A stretch of DNA of 64,000 bases from an uncultured Anaerolineae bacterium (GTDB lineage Bacteria; Chloroflexota; Anaerolineae; J036; Brachytrichaceae): assembly GCA_937959265.1 (NCBI GenBank), contig CALGMA010000001.1, positions 1 through 64,000 on the forward strand. The letters are read 5' to 3'. Each line of letters opens with the position of its first letter. Position 1 is the first letter of the stretch. The position numbers and the translations under genes are program-made. Positions 35,011-43,086 of the stretch are shown here, piece by piece. Below the pieces are notes generated by a model. It was given only the letters and a program-made list of their open reading frames with translations, was not told the origin of the DNA and searched no databases.

Positions 35011-35581
35011 CACCCTCTGGCGCATAGAAAAACCTTGGCCTGGCCAGATAATCTTTGAGCGACATGCCGGCCTGGTCGCGTCTGGAGAGGATCGGGTCGT
35101 CGAACGGCCATCGGATGCCGATGTCCGGGTCGTTCCACATCACCACGCCCTCCGACGCCGGCGCATAGTAGGCGTCGCACTTATATTGCACCTCGGCGAC
35201 CTCGGAGAGCACGACGAAGCCATGCGCAAATCCTACTGGCACCAACAACTGTTTGACATTCTCCGCCGACAGCTCTACGGCGACCCACTGCGCGAAAGTT
35301 GGCGAGCCTACACGCAGGTCCACCGCCACATCGAGGATGCGCCCCACCGTGCAGCGCACCAGCTTGGTCTGCGGCGCGGACATGTCCTGGAAGTGCAGCC
35401 CGCGCAGCACCTTGTGCGCCGAGCGCGAATGGTTGTCTTGAACGAACTCATGGGTGATGCCCTGGGCGGCGAACTCACGCCTGTTGTAGCTCTCGAGGAA
35501 GAACCCGCGCGCATCGCAAAACACCTCCGGCTCGATCACCCACACGCCGTCCAGACTCGTCTTCGTAACGTGAATACTCAT
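35000..35581 (-). CDS. rfbC: dTDP-4-dehydrorhamnose 3,5-epimerase family protein
   Basis: A 193-residue cupin of the RmlC family, which epimerises C3 and C5 of dTDP-4-keto-6-deoxyglucose for rhamnose synthesis. Characteristic segments are DARGFFLESYNRREF, FVQDNHSRSAHKVLRGLHFQ (with the catalytic His) and LLVPVGFAHGFVVLSE. Related 3- or 5-epimerases have the same fold, and no rmlA, B or D gene is present here, so the exact product is not certain. The ATG at 35581 begins MSIHVTKTSLDG. Confidence 0.85.
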   Translation of the reverse strand: MSIHVTKTSLDGVWVIEPEVFCDARGFFLESYNRREFAAQGITHEFVQDNHSRSAHKVLRGLHFQDMSAPQTKLVRCTVGRILDVAVDLRVGSPTFAQWVAVELSAENVKQLLVPVGFAHGFVVLSEVAEVQYKCDAYYAPASEGVVMWNDPDIGIRWPFDDPILSRRDQAGMSLKDYLARPRFFYAPEGENR

Positions 35582-35677
35582 GTGATGACTGTCACGCCGG
35601 CGATGCGCCTCCGCCGGCGAACTCGATTGCACCTTTCCTTACCGGTATCATATCCGCTTCGCAGGCCGCGCCGCCGC

Positions 35678-35683
35678 TATAAT
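35678..35683 (+). promoter_or_regulatory. -10 element of the Rieske protein gene
   Basis: A perfect TATAAT lies 16 bases before the ATG at 35700. No matching -35 hexamer is seen. Confidence 0.45.
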
Positions 35684-35699
35684 CAAGTTCAGTTGTCCT

Positions 35700-36014
35700 A
35701 TGGCTAAAACGTTCGTATTTGCAGCAAAGCTGGACGAAGTCAGGGAAGGTGAGATCACGGCCGTCGTCATTGACGAGACGCCCATTGCGCTCACCAGGCT
35801 GAACGGTGAAGTGCGCGCCTTCGGCGACATTTGCACGCACGATGACGGCCCACTGGCCGAAGGCCACATCGAAGGTCAATGCGTCGTGTGCCCGAGGCAC
35901 GGCGCACACTTCGACCTGTTCACCGGCCAGCCCACCTTTCCGGCTGTGGTTAAAATTCCGATCTACGAGACGAAAATCGAAGGAGACGAAATTAAGGTCA
36001 AGATTGAAGATTGA
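35700..36014 (+). CDS. Rieske-type [2Fe-2S] ferredoxin
   Basis: A 104-residue soluble electron carrier of the biphenyl-dioxygenase ferredoxin or NirD type. The cluster ligands are Cys-x-His in DICTHDDG (Cys47, His49) and Cys-x2-His in CPRHGAHFD. There is no signal peptide or membrane anchor. Such proteins feed electrons to oxygenases, or replace NirD; no oxygenase gene is nearby, so the partner is unknown. Its last codons form one arm of an inverted repeat. Confidence 0.85.
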   Translation: MAKTFVFAAKLDEVREGEITAVVIDETPIALTRLNGEVRAFGDICTHDDGPLAEGHIEGQCVVCPRHGAHFDLFTGQPTFPAVVKIPIYETKIEGDEIKVKIED

Positions 36015-36060
36015 GCAACCACACACCGGCCTTTCAATCCAACGCTCAATCTTCGATCTT
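36000..36060 (+). terminator. 17-bp inverted repeat at the end of the Rieske gene
   Basis: AAGATTGAAGATTGAGC (36000-36016) pairs with GCTCAATCTTCGATCTT (36044-36060), with one G-U in RNA. The left arm includes the stop codon and the loop is 27 nt. It may terminate the Rieske transcript before the riboswitch, although the stem is AT-rich and no T-run follows. Confidence 0.4.
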
Positions 36061-36080
36061 CGATTCTCAATTGAATAGCG

Positions 36081-36197
36081 GCCTTCGGGGCAGGGTGAAA
36101 TTCCCGATCGGTGGTATAGCCCACGAGCGCGTTGAGAGGCGCGCAGGATCCGGTGCAACTCCGGAGCCGACAGTGATAGTCTGGATGTAAAGAAGGC
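36081..36197 (+). ncRNA. FMN riboswitch (RFN element)
   Basis: The conserved RFN core is clear: P1 stem GCCTTC (36081-36086) with GAAGGC (36192-36197), GGGGCAGGGTGAAATTCCC, GTGGTATAGCCCACGAGC and GCCGACAGTGATAGTCTGG. It binds flavin mononucleotide. It precedes ribX, ribY and an ATPase gene, so it would turn down flavin import when FMN is plentiful. Confidence 0.95.
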
Positions 36198-36341
36198 TCG
36201 TTGCGCACAAGGCGAAAGCGACCGCGCATCCCGTATGGCGTCAGTACGTCCTGCGCTTTGCATGCCGTACCTCACGTGCTACGCATGACTACGGGAACGC
36301 ACCTGATGCTTTGCTTCGTTGCACAACCTGGCAACATATGT

Positions 36342-36374
36342 ACAGCCCCGAGGCCGCATGGTTCGAGGGGCTGT
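36342..36374 (+). promoter_or_regulatory. SD-sequestering hairpin of the FMN riboswitch
   Basis: ACAGCCCC (36342-36349) pairs with GGGGCTGT (36367-36374). The right arm contains GAGGGG, 8 bases before the ribX ATG at 36379. Closing the hairpin hides the Shine-Dalgarno, and there is no T-run, so control of translation is more likely than termination. The 144 bases between aptamer and hairpin would hold the alternative pairing, which was not worked out. Confidence 0.65.
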
Positions 36375-36378
36375 TCTC

Positions 36379-37200
36379 ATGACTGCAACGAGGAAAAGCA
36401 AAGCGATTGTGACTCGATCGCGCACGACGTTCGGCGCGGTGACGGCGCGCCATCCGGCGGCGTCCCGATTTGCACCGCTGATCGGCTTGACCCTGTTCGT
36501 CGTGGCCTGGCAGTTGCTTTCGCTGCGTTATCCGCCTTTCATCCTACCCGGACCGGCGAGCGTGATGGCGCGTTGGGTTGAGAAACTGACCGACGGCTCG
36601 TTGATTGTGCACATGACTGCTACGCTGTCCGCAGCGATCCCCGGCCTGGTCCTCGGCACGCTCGCTGCGTTCGCGCTGGGCGCGCCGATTGCCAAGTCAC
36701 CGCTGGCCGACCGCCTGCTCTCGCCGTTCATCGTCGCCTCGCAGGGCGTGCCGTTCGTCGCCGTCGCGCCGCTCTTGTTCATTTGGTTCGGCAGCGGCCT
36801 GGGGGCGAAGATCCTGATATGCGCGTTGGTGGTGTTCTTTCCGATCGCCATCAACGTCATCGCCGGCCTGCGCAGCGCGCCGCCCATCCTGCACGATCTG
36901 TTTCGCTCGCTTGGTGCGACGCCGGCCGAGACGTTCTTCAAGTTGGAGTTGCCGGCGGCAATGCCGTTTATCTTCGCCGGTCTGCGAGTGGGCGGCACGC
37001 TCTCGATGATCGGCGCGATCACCGGCGAGTTCCTCAGCGCCGACCGCGGTCTGGGCTTCATGATCAACCTGGGCAACGGCCTGTACGACACCGCGCTGGT
37101 CATCGCCGGCGTGCTCACCATCGTGCTGATCGCACTGGGCATCTATGGCGCAGTCCGCCTAGCCGAGTGCGCGTTGCGCATGACGCACTGGGCTGCGTGA
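36379..37200 (+). CDS. ribX: riboflavin ABC transporter permease
   Basis: A 273-residue inner-membrane permease of the SsuC/TauC/ThiX type with about six hydrophobic segments and an EAA loop (LFRSLGATPAETFFKLELPAAMP). Its place directly behind an FMN riboswitch and before a NMT1-type binding protein gene matches RibXY, a riboflavin importer predicted in Chloroflexi. The ATG at 36379, after GAGGGG, is chosen over one 60 bases upstream that lies before the regulatory hairpin. It ends 20 bases before ribY. Confidence 0.82.
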   Translation: MTATRKSKAIVTRSRTTFGAVTARHPAASRFAPLIGLTLFVVAWQLLSLRYPPFILPGPASVMARWVEKLTDGSLIVHMTATLSAAIPGLVLGTLAAFALGAPIAKSPLADRLLSPFIVASQGVPFVAVAPLLFIWFGSGLGAKILICALVVFFPIAINVIAGLRSAPPILHDLFRSLGATPAETFFKLELPAAMPFIFAGLRVGGTLSMIGAITGEFLSADRGLGFMINLGNGLYDTALVIAGVLTIVLIALGIYGAVRLAECALRMTHWAA

Positions 37201-37220
37201 TCTACATGAGGGAGTGTTGT

Positions 37221-38213
37221 ATGAACAAGTTGAAGGTTTCTCTGACTACCAGTGTGCTGCTTATCGTGTTGAGCGCCTGCGCCGTGCAGGCGCCTCCGCC
37301 GCGCGCCGGCGGGTCCGGCGCATCGCTGCAGAAGATCAGACTGCCGATGGGCTACATCCCCAATGTGCAGTTCGCCCCCTACTACGTGGCGGCCGATCGC
37401 GGCTACTTTGCCGAAGCAGGGATCGAGCTGGAATTCGACTACAAGTTCGAGACTGACGGCATGAAGCTGGTCGCCGCTGGCGAGTTGCCGTTTGCCGTGG
37501 TCAGCGGCGAGCAGGTAGTGCTGGCGCGGGCACAGGGCCTGCCGGTCAAGTACTTCGTGCAGTGGTATCGCCAGTTCCCGATCGCCATCTTCAGCCTGAA
37601 GACGAAAGGTATCGAGAAGCCAGAGGACCTAAAAGGCAAAACCGTGGGCATCCCCGGCTTCTTCGGCGCGACCTACGTGGGCTGGCGCGCCTTTCTGGAC
37701 GCCAATGGACTCAGCGAGCGAGATATGCAGGTGCAGGAGATTGGCTTCACCCAGGCGGCTGCTGTGCAACAAGGCAAGGTAGATGCTGCGGTAGGCTACA
37801 TCGTCAACGAACCCCTCGTGCTGGAGGCCAACGGGTTCCCCGTCAACGTCTTTCGCGTGAGCGACCAGGTCGAGATGGTCGCCAACGGCCTGGTCACCAA
37901 CGAGAAGACCCTCCGCGAGAATCCGGCGCTGTTGCGCAGCATGGCGCGCGCGTTGCTCCGCGGCATTGCCGACACCATCGCCGACCCCGACGCCGCAATG
38001 CAGATTTCGGCCAAATACGTCGAGGGACTCAAGGCCGACGACCCGATCCAAAAGCAGGTGTTGCTCGCCACCATCGAGTTGATGCGCGGCGAACGCCTGG
38101 GCGTCTCGTCGCCGCAAGCCTGGGAGAACACACAGAACACCTTGCTGGCGATGGGACAGATCAAGCAGAAGCTGGACGTGAATGAATTCTTCACCAATGA
38201 ATTCGTGCCGTGA
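37221..38213 (+). CDS. ribY: riboflavin-binding lipoprotein, NMT1/ThiY-like
   Basis: A 330-residue solute-binding lipoprotein with the lipobox LSAC (Cys20). The body resembles NMT1/THI5-like proteins that bind pyrimidines: MGYIPNVQFAPYYVAADRGY, FAVVSGEQVVLARAQGLPV and KTVGIPGFFGATYVGW. Under the FMN riboswitch it is predicted to bind riboflavin or a related flavin outside the membrane. Shine-Dalgarno GGGAG lies 7 bases before the ATG. A thiamine-precursor or taurine-like ligand would be the alternative on sequence alone. Confidence 0.82.
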   Translation: MNKLKVSLTTSVLLIVLSACAVQAPPPRAGGSGASLQKIRLPMGYIPNVQFAPYYVAADRGYFAEAGIELEFDYKFETDGMKLVAAGELPFAVVSGEQVVLARAQGLPVKYFVQWYRQFPIAIFSLKTKGIEKPEDLKGKTVGIPGFFGATYVGWRAFLDANGLSERDMQVQEIGFTQAAAVQQGKVDAAVGYIVNEPLVLEANGFPVNVFRVSDQVEMVANGLVTNEKTLRENPALLRSMARALLRGIADTIADPDAAMQISAKYVEGLKADDPIQKQVLLATIELMRGERLGVSSPQAWENTQNTLLAMGQIKQKLDVNEFFTNEFVP

Positions 38214-38264
38214 CACTGCGAACTCACGGGGCCAGAGGCTCTTGTCAAAGTGGATTGAACCGCT

Positions 38265-39056
38265 GTGCTGATCGCTGAAAGCATCTCGCACACCTACCCC
38301 AACGGCGTCGAAGCGCTGCGTGAATTTTCGCTGTGCGTCACGCGCGGTCAGTTTGTCGCTATCGTCGGCCCAAGCGGATGCGGCAAGAGCACGCTGCTGC
38401 GCATCATCGCCGGCCTGATCCAACCGAGCGCCGGCGAAGTGTGGCTGGACGGCGAGCACATCACGCAGCCCTCGTCGCGTATCGGCATGATGTTTCAGGA
38501 TGCCGCCTTGCTCCCCTGGCGCACCGTCGAGCAGAACATCCGGCTGCCGCTGGAGTTGGGCGGCAGGGCAGCACGGTCTGTCTCGTCCACAATGGGTCAT
38601 TTGCCGATTCCCGACCTGATCCACCTCGTCGGCCTCGCCGGCTTCGAGCACGCCTACCCGCGTGAGCTGAGCGGTGGTATGGCCCAGCGCGTGGCGCTGG
38701 CGCGCGCGCTGATCACCCATCCGCCGGTGCTCCTGCTCGATGAACCGTTCGGCGCGCTCGACGCCATGACGCGCGAAAATCTCACCGCTTCGGTTGAGGG
38801 CATCCTGCGCGAAACGGGAACAACGGCCGTGATGGTCACCCACAGCATCGCCGAGGCCGTCTTCCTGGCAGATCAAGTCGTGGTGTGCTCGCCGCGCCCG
38901 GGAAGCGTGGTAGGAAGCGTACAGGTTGGGCTGCCGCGGCCGCGCGCGTGGGCGATGGAGAGCTGGCCAGAATTCGGCTCGCTGGTCGGGCGCGTGCGCG
39001 AACTCCTCGCCCAACCTGCCCCGACGACCTCACGGGCCGAACTACCAACCCGATGA
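38265..39056 (+). CDS. ABC transporter ATPase of the riboflavin importer
   Basis: A 263-residue ATPase with Walker A GPSGCGKST (35-43), Q-loop MMFQDAALLPWR, signature LSGGMAQR and Walker B VLLLDEPFGALD. It belongs to the SsuB/TauB/ThiZ group, the natural partner of RibX-type permeases. It starts at GTG 38265, 51 bases after ribY, and completes the transporter under the riboswitch. Its 3' end lies 38 bases from convergent cdaA. Confidence 0.85.
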   Translation: MLIAESISHTYPNGVEALREFSLCVTRGQFVAIVGPSGCGKSTLLRIIAGLIQPSAGEVWLDGEHITQPSSRIGMMFQDAALLPWRTVEQNIRLPLELGGRAARSVSSTMGHLPIPDLIHLVGLAGFEHAYPRELSGGMAQRVALARALITHPPVLLLDEPFGALDAMTRENLTASVEGILRETGTTAVMVTHSIAEAVFLADQVVVCSPRPGSVVGSVQVGLPRPRAWAMESWPEFGSLVGRVRELLAQPAPTTSRAELPTR

Positions 39057-39093
39057 CTCAGCGCCTGATGGGTAGGCAAAGGTACTGCCTTCG

Positions 39094-39927
39094 TCAGTGC
39101 GTCTCCTGCTTCTCACGCGCGCGCAGGAAGCCAGGCAACATAGAGGCTGCTTTCTGGATGCCTGGTTGCGCCAGGGCGATCAGCGCGCTTTCGAGGTGAT
39201 CGGGCTCGATGCGACGGATGAGCCGGCCGTTGTGCGCGATGCTGATCGAGCCACGCTCCTCGGACACGATGACGGCAATGGCGTCCGTGCCCTCGGTCAC
39301 TCCGATCCCGGCGCGATGTCGGAGGCCGATGCGCGCGTCTTCGGGCGTCGAAGCGGTCAGCGGCAACACGCACCCGGCAGCCGCAATGCGACTGTGACGA
39401 ATGATGACGCCGCCATCGTGCAGGGGCGTATGCGGGTCGAAGATGGTGAGCAGAATGTCCGGCGTCAGTTCAGCGTCGAGCAGCACGCCGGTGTCAATCA
39501 GATCCTGCAGGCCGGTGTCGCGTTCGATCACGATGAGCGCCCCATGGCGTCGGGCAGCCAGGCGCCGGGCCGCATCACTGATCTTGCGCACCATCACTTC
39601 CAACTCAGTCTTGCGGGGCGCGACTAGCATCTCATTGACGCGCCCCAGCCGCTCCAGAGCGCGCCGCAGTTCCGGTTGAAAGATCACCGGGATGGCAACG
39701 AGCAGCGCCGGTAGCGCCGTGCGCATGATCAGGCTGAAAGTCGGCAGTTGCGCCGTCCCGCCCAGTAGCAGCGTGATGGCACCCAGCACCAATAAGCCAC
39801 GAATCAACGGCACGGCCTGCGTAGCGCGCACAAGCAGCAACACGCCGAAGAACACCAACGACACCAGCGCGATGTCAATGACGGCCAGCCAATTCAACCG
39901 CTGGATGACCCAGATCAAGTCAGTCAT
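39094..39927 (-). CDS. cdaA: diadenylate cyclase
   Basis: CdaA condenses two ATP to c-di-AMP, which controls potassium, osmolyte and wall homeostasis. The 277-residue protein has three N-terminal membrane segments (about 13-34, 41-56, 66-83) and a DAC domain with the substrate motifs LHDGGVIIR (DGG at 171-173, usually DGA) and GLRHRAGIG (RHR at 203-205). No cdaR or glmM gene follows, unlike in many Firmicutes. A convergent ATPase gene ends close by. Confidence 0.92.
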   Translation of the reverse strand: MTDLIWVIQRLNWLAVIDIALVSLVFFGVLLLVRATQAVPLIRGLLVLGAITLLLGGTAQLPTFSLIMRTALPALLVAIPVIFQPELRRALERLGRVNEMLVAPRKTELEVMVRKISDAARRLAARRHGALIVIERDTGLQDLIDTGVLLDAELTPDILLTIFDPHTPLHDGGVIIRHSRIAAAGCVLPLTASTPEDARIGLRHRAGIGVTEGTDAIAVIVSEERGSISIAHNGRLIRRIEPDHLESALIALAQPGIQKAASMLPGFLRAREKQETH

Positions 39928-40095
39928 AGCATGAGGGAATCGGCGATTTGGGCGATGGATTCGACGGTTCGGCGCAGCCGCGAATGGCCGATAATGGCAG
40001 ACGGATGACGATTACGCACGGCTCACGATTCGAATGCGCAGCGGATTGTATCGCAGCGCTCCCCACATTCACCGAACGTTCCCCACTCGCCTGGC

Positions 40096-41793
40096 ATGCG
40101 TCGCATCGTTGAAAGCGCCTTCGCTATCACAGTCACGTTGCTGATTGCGCTCACGCTCACGGCGACTTTTGCCGAGCAGGCGCGCGCGCAACTCTGGCAG
40201 CGCTATGCAAACTACACCAGCCCGTTCCTGGAGCCGCTGCCATCCGGCCCTTCCAGACCGCCGCTTGCACAGCGCGTCGTTGTGGTGCTGGTGCACGGCT
40301 TACGGCTGGACGAATCGCGCCAGATGCCGGCGCTGAACGCATGGCGCGCACGCGGCGCCGACGTCCTCATCGAATCGAGGCCACCCACCTATCGCCTTAC
40401 CGCGACGCTCACCTGGCTTTCCGGCGCATGGCCGGAGACGCACGGCGCGACCACGAATAGCCCGGCCCTGCTCCCCCAACCAGACACGATCCTGCGCGCT
40501 GTGCAGGCGAGCGGCAAGGCGGCTGCGTTCGTCGGATCCGACCAGTTGAGCGATTGGCTCGGCGCTGCGCTGCAGCGCGTCGAGGTAGTGGACGACCTGG
40601 CGCCGGCGCAGCGCGACCAGCAGGCGGTTGAGCTGGCGCTCGCCGTGCTGAACGACTCAGCTCGACCGGCCCAGTTCGTGCTGGTGGAGCTGAGCCTGCC
40701 GGAGGCGACTGCGCAGAGCGACCCAGGGTCGTATCGCGCCGCGGTCGCCGCGACCGACTTCCGCATCGAAGCCATCGGCCAGGCGTTGGACCCCAGCGTG
40801 GATGCGTTCGTCGTGTTGTCCGACCGTGGGCTTACCTATGATGGACGAAGCGGGGGAGGCGAAGCGGAGGTCACCCGCGCGCCGCTTGTGTTAGCGGGCG
40901 CGGGGGTCACTCCCGGCGCGCAGGCGATTGCGCCCGCTACGGCGGTCGCGCCGACGTTGGCTGCGCTGATGGGCGCGCCGATCCCGGCCCACGCCCAAGG
41001 CAGGCCGATCCTTGAGGCGCTCGCGCCTGAGCCGGCGCTGCCGATGGCGTCCGCCCGGCAGTTGACCGCGTTCTACGAGCTATGGAGCGCAACCATGCGC
41101 CGGCCGCGTTTCGCTTCGGAGTTACTGCGCCGCTACGAAGACCGCCTATCTGCGGGCGATGCAGTGAGCTACGCCAAGTGGTTCGCCGAATTAAACCAAT
41201 CGGTCAGGCAGGCGACGACGGATCGGCTGAATGCCGAGCGCATCGCGCGCCTGCCCTTTGCCGCCGGCGTCAGCCTGCTCCTGCTGCTCATCGCCGGGCT
41301 GACCTTGAACCGGCAACTGGTTCGGCCGCTGGCCGGCGCGCTCGCTTATCTAGTCGTGTGGGCGGCGCTCTTCTTCATCGCACGCGGCGGCAGTCTATCG
41401 CTTTCGCTCTTTCCAGACGGCGATCCCGTGGCGACACTCGGCGAGTGGGAGCGCATCTCCAGCGCGCTGATGGGGCTGATCGGCCTGGCGATCGCGCTCA
41501 CCACCGGGGCATGCGAAGACATCTTCGACGCAATCGCTACTGCCCTGAGCCCACTGGGGATAATCGCGCTCTTCCAGCTTCTGATGTTCGTTGGGTTCTA
41601 CTGGCAGTGGGGTGATACGTTCACCTGGACGCTGCCGGAGTCGTCGGCGTTCACAGCCGCGCTGCTGGCTTTGACGCAACTGGCCGGCCTGAGCGTCCAA
41701 GCAACGCCGGACTTGCCCACGCTGCCGTTGGCGCTGCTGGTCGCCATTGCTGCGGCTGCGATCTATGCGTTCGTTCGCCGACCTTCGGCCTAG
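40096..41793 (+). CDS. alkaline-phosphatase-superfamily pseudoenzyme with membrane domain
   Basis: A 565-residue protein with an N-terminal membrane anchor (about 8-26), an external phosphodiesterase/sulfatase-like domain (about 58-310) and about six C-terminal hydrophobic segments (390-560). The fold is recognised from TLTWLSGAWPETHGATTN and RAPLVLAGAGV. Metal-site motifs are degraded: the first Asp is His67 (LVHGLRLD), the usual DHG is SDRGLT, and GGHGG is RSGGG. Three metal ligands are therefore missing and catalysis is doubtful. It may act in binding or as a scaffold for surface polymers. Its last 4 bases overlap xseA head-to-head in 3' ends. Confidence 0.6.
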   Translation: MRRIVESAFAITVTLLIALTLTATFAEQARAQLWQRYANYTSPFLEPLPSGPSRPPLAQRVVVVLVHGLRLDESRQMPALNAWRARGADVLIESRPPTYRLTATLTWLSGAWPETHGATTNSPALLPQPDTILRAVQASGKAAAFVGSDQLSDWLGAALQRVEVVDDLAPAQRDQQAVELALAVLNDSARPAQFVLVELSLPEATAQSDPGSYRAAVAATDFRIEAIGQALDPSVDAFVVLSDRGLTYDGRSGGGEAEVTRAPLVLAGAGVTPGAQAIAPATAVAPTLAALMGAPIPAHAQGRPILEALAPEPALPMASARQLTAFYELWSATMRRPRFASELLRRYEDRLSAGDAVSYAKWFAELNQSVRQATTDRLNAERIARLPFAAGVSLLLLLIAGLTLNRQLVRPLAGALAYLVVWAALFFIARGGSLSLSLFPDGDPVATLGEWERISSALMGLIGLAIALTTGACEDIFDAIATALSPLGIIALFQLLMFVGFYWQWGDTFTWTLPESSAFTAALLALTQLAGLSVQATPDLPTLPLALLVAIAAAAIYAFVRRPSA

Positions 41794-43022
41794 GCGGCAG
41801 GGTCGTCGGCGACGCGCGCGCGAAATTCGCCGTCGGACACCGTCACGCGCAGCGCGTCGCCGGCGCGCGCGTCGCTCACCGAGCGCAGCAATTTGCCATC
41901 GGCGCGCCGGACGATCGCATAGCCGCGCGCCAGCGTCGCCGCCGGCCCTATGCCCTCCAAGCGGGCGCGCAGCCCCTCCAAGCGCAGGCGCGTCAATGCC
42001 AGCAAATTCATCTGCGCTGTGGTCAACCGCCGGCTCAGGTCGAGCATCTTCTCTCGCTGACGAGCCAACTGGTTGGCCGGGCTGAGCAGGCGCAGCGCAC
42101 GCTGTAACGCAGCCAGGTGTGCACGCGCATCGGCAATCCACGCCGAGATGCGCTCGACCATTTCGACGCTCAGCTCATCCACCCGCATGCGCAGTTCGTT
42201 GATGTCGGGCGTGATAATCTCGGCAGCAGCCGAGGGCGTGGGCGCGCGCACGTCGGCGGCGAAGTCGGCCAGCGTGAAATCAATCTCGTGCCCCACGCCG
42301 CTCACCACCGGCACACGCGAAGCCGCGATCGCGCGCACCACACGCTCATCGTTGAATGCCCATAGCTCCTCCAGGCTGCCGCCGCCGCGCGCAACCAGAA
42401 TCGCATCACACTCGCCAAGCGCGTTGAGCCGCTGGATCGCCCGGACGATCTGTTCCGGCGCTTCTTCGCCCTGCACCGCCGTCGGCGCCAGCACGACCTC
42501 GATGAGCGGATAGCGCCGTCGGAGCACGTTCAAAATGTCCTGGAACGCCGCGCCGGTGGGTGACGTGACGACGCCCAGCACGCGCGGGAAGGCCGGCAGC
42601 GGCCGCTTGCGCGCCGCATCGAACAAGCCCTCGGCTTCCAGCTTGCGCTTGAGCCGCTCGAACTCCACATTCAGGTCGCCGGCGCCCTGCGCGACCAGCG
42701 CCTCGACGTAGAGCTGATATATCCCATCCCGCTCATAGACGCTCACCCGGCCGCGCGCGATGACAGCGTCGCCGTTCTGCAGCGTGCGCGCCACCCGCGC
42801 CGCCTGGCTGCGCCACATCACGCATCGGATTTGCGACGTCGCATCTTTAAGCGTGAAATACAGATGACCGGATGTCGGGCGAGACAGATTGCTGACTTCG
42901 CCGGCGACGCGCACATCCGAGAGCACCGGATCACCTTCCATCAGGTCTTTGATGTGCGCTGTCAACTCCGAGACGCTCAGCGGCTCGTTAGACCACAAGG
43001 TAGATTGAAAGCCATACTGCAT
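41790..43022 (-). CDS. xseA: exodeoxyribonuclease VII large subunit
   Basis: XseA is the catalytic subunit of exonuclease VII, which degrades single-stranded DNA to oligonucleotides. The 410-residue protein has an N-terminal OB fold (VRVAGEVSNLSRPTSGHLYFTL), the catalytic core (VVTSPTGAAFQDI, VARGGGSLEELWAFN, GVGHEIDFTLADFAAD) and a coiled-coil C-terminus. All conserved motifs are intact. The small subunit gene xseB is not next to it. The start is the ATG that begins MQYGFQSTLW. Confidence 0.93.
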   Translation of the reverse strand: MQYGFQSTLWSNEPLSVSELTAHIKDLMEGDPVLSDVRVAGEVSNLSRPTSGHLYFTLKDATSQIRCVMWRSQAARVARTLQNGDAVIARGRVSVYERDGIYQLYVEALVAQGAGDLNVEFERLKRKLEAEGLFDAARKRPLPAFPRVLGVVTSPTGAAFQDILNVLRRRYPLIEVVLAPTAVQGEEAPEQIVRAIQRLNALGECDAILVARGGGSLEELWAFNDERVVRAIAASRVPVVSGVGHEIDFTLADFAADVRAPTPSAAAEIITPDINELRMRVDELSVEMVERISAWIADARAHLAALQRALRLLSPANQLARQREKMLDLSRRLTTAQMNLLALTRLRLEGLRARLEGIGPAATLARGYAIVRRADGKLLRSVSDARAGDALRVTVSDGEFRARVADDPAA

Positions 43023-43086
43023 AGATTGTTCGTCACTTTACGCTTCATCCGTCGGCGCCGTCGCGCAGCGGTCGGCGCAAGCAGGG

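Noticed and set aside
37629-39014. 461-codon minus-strand frame opposite ribY and the ATPase gene
   Set aside because: Shadow of two genes under an FMN riboswitch; no similarity to any family.
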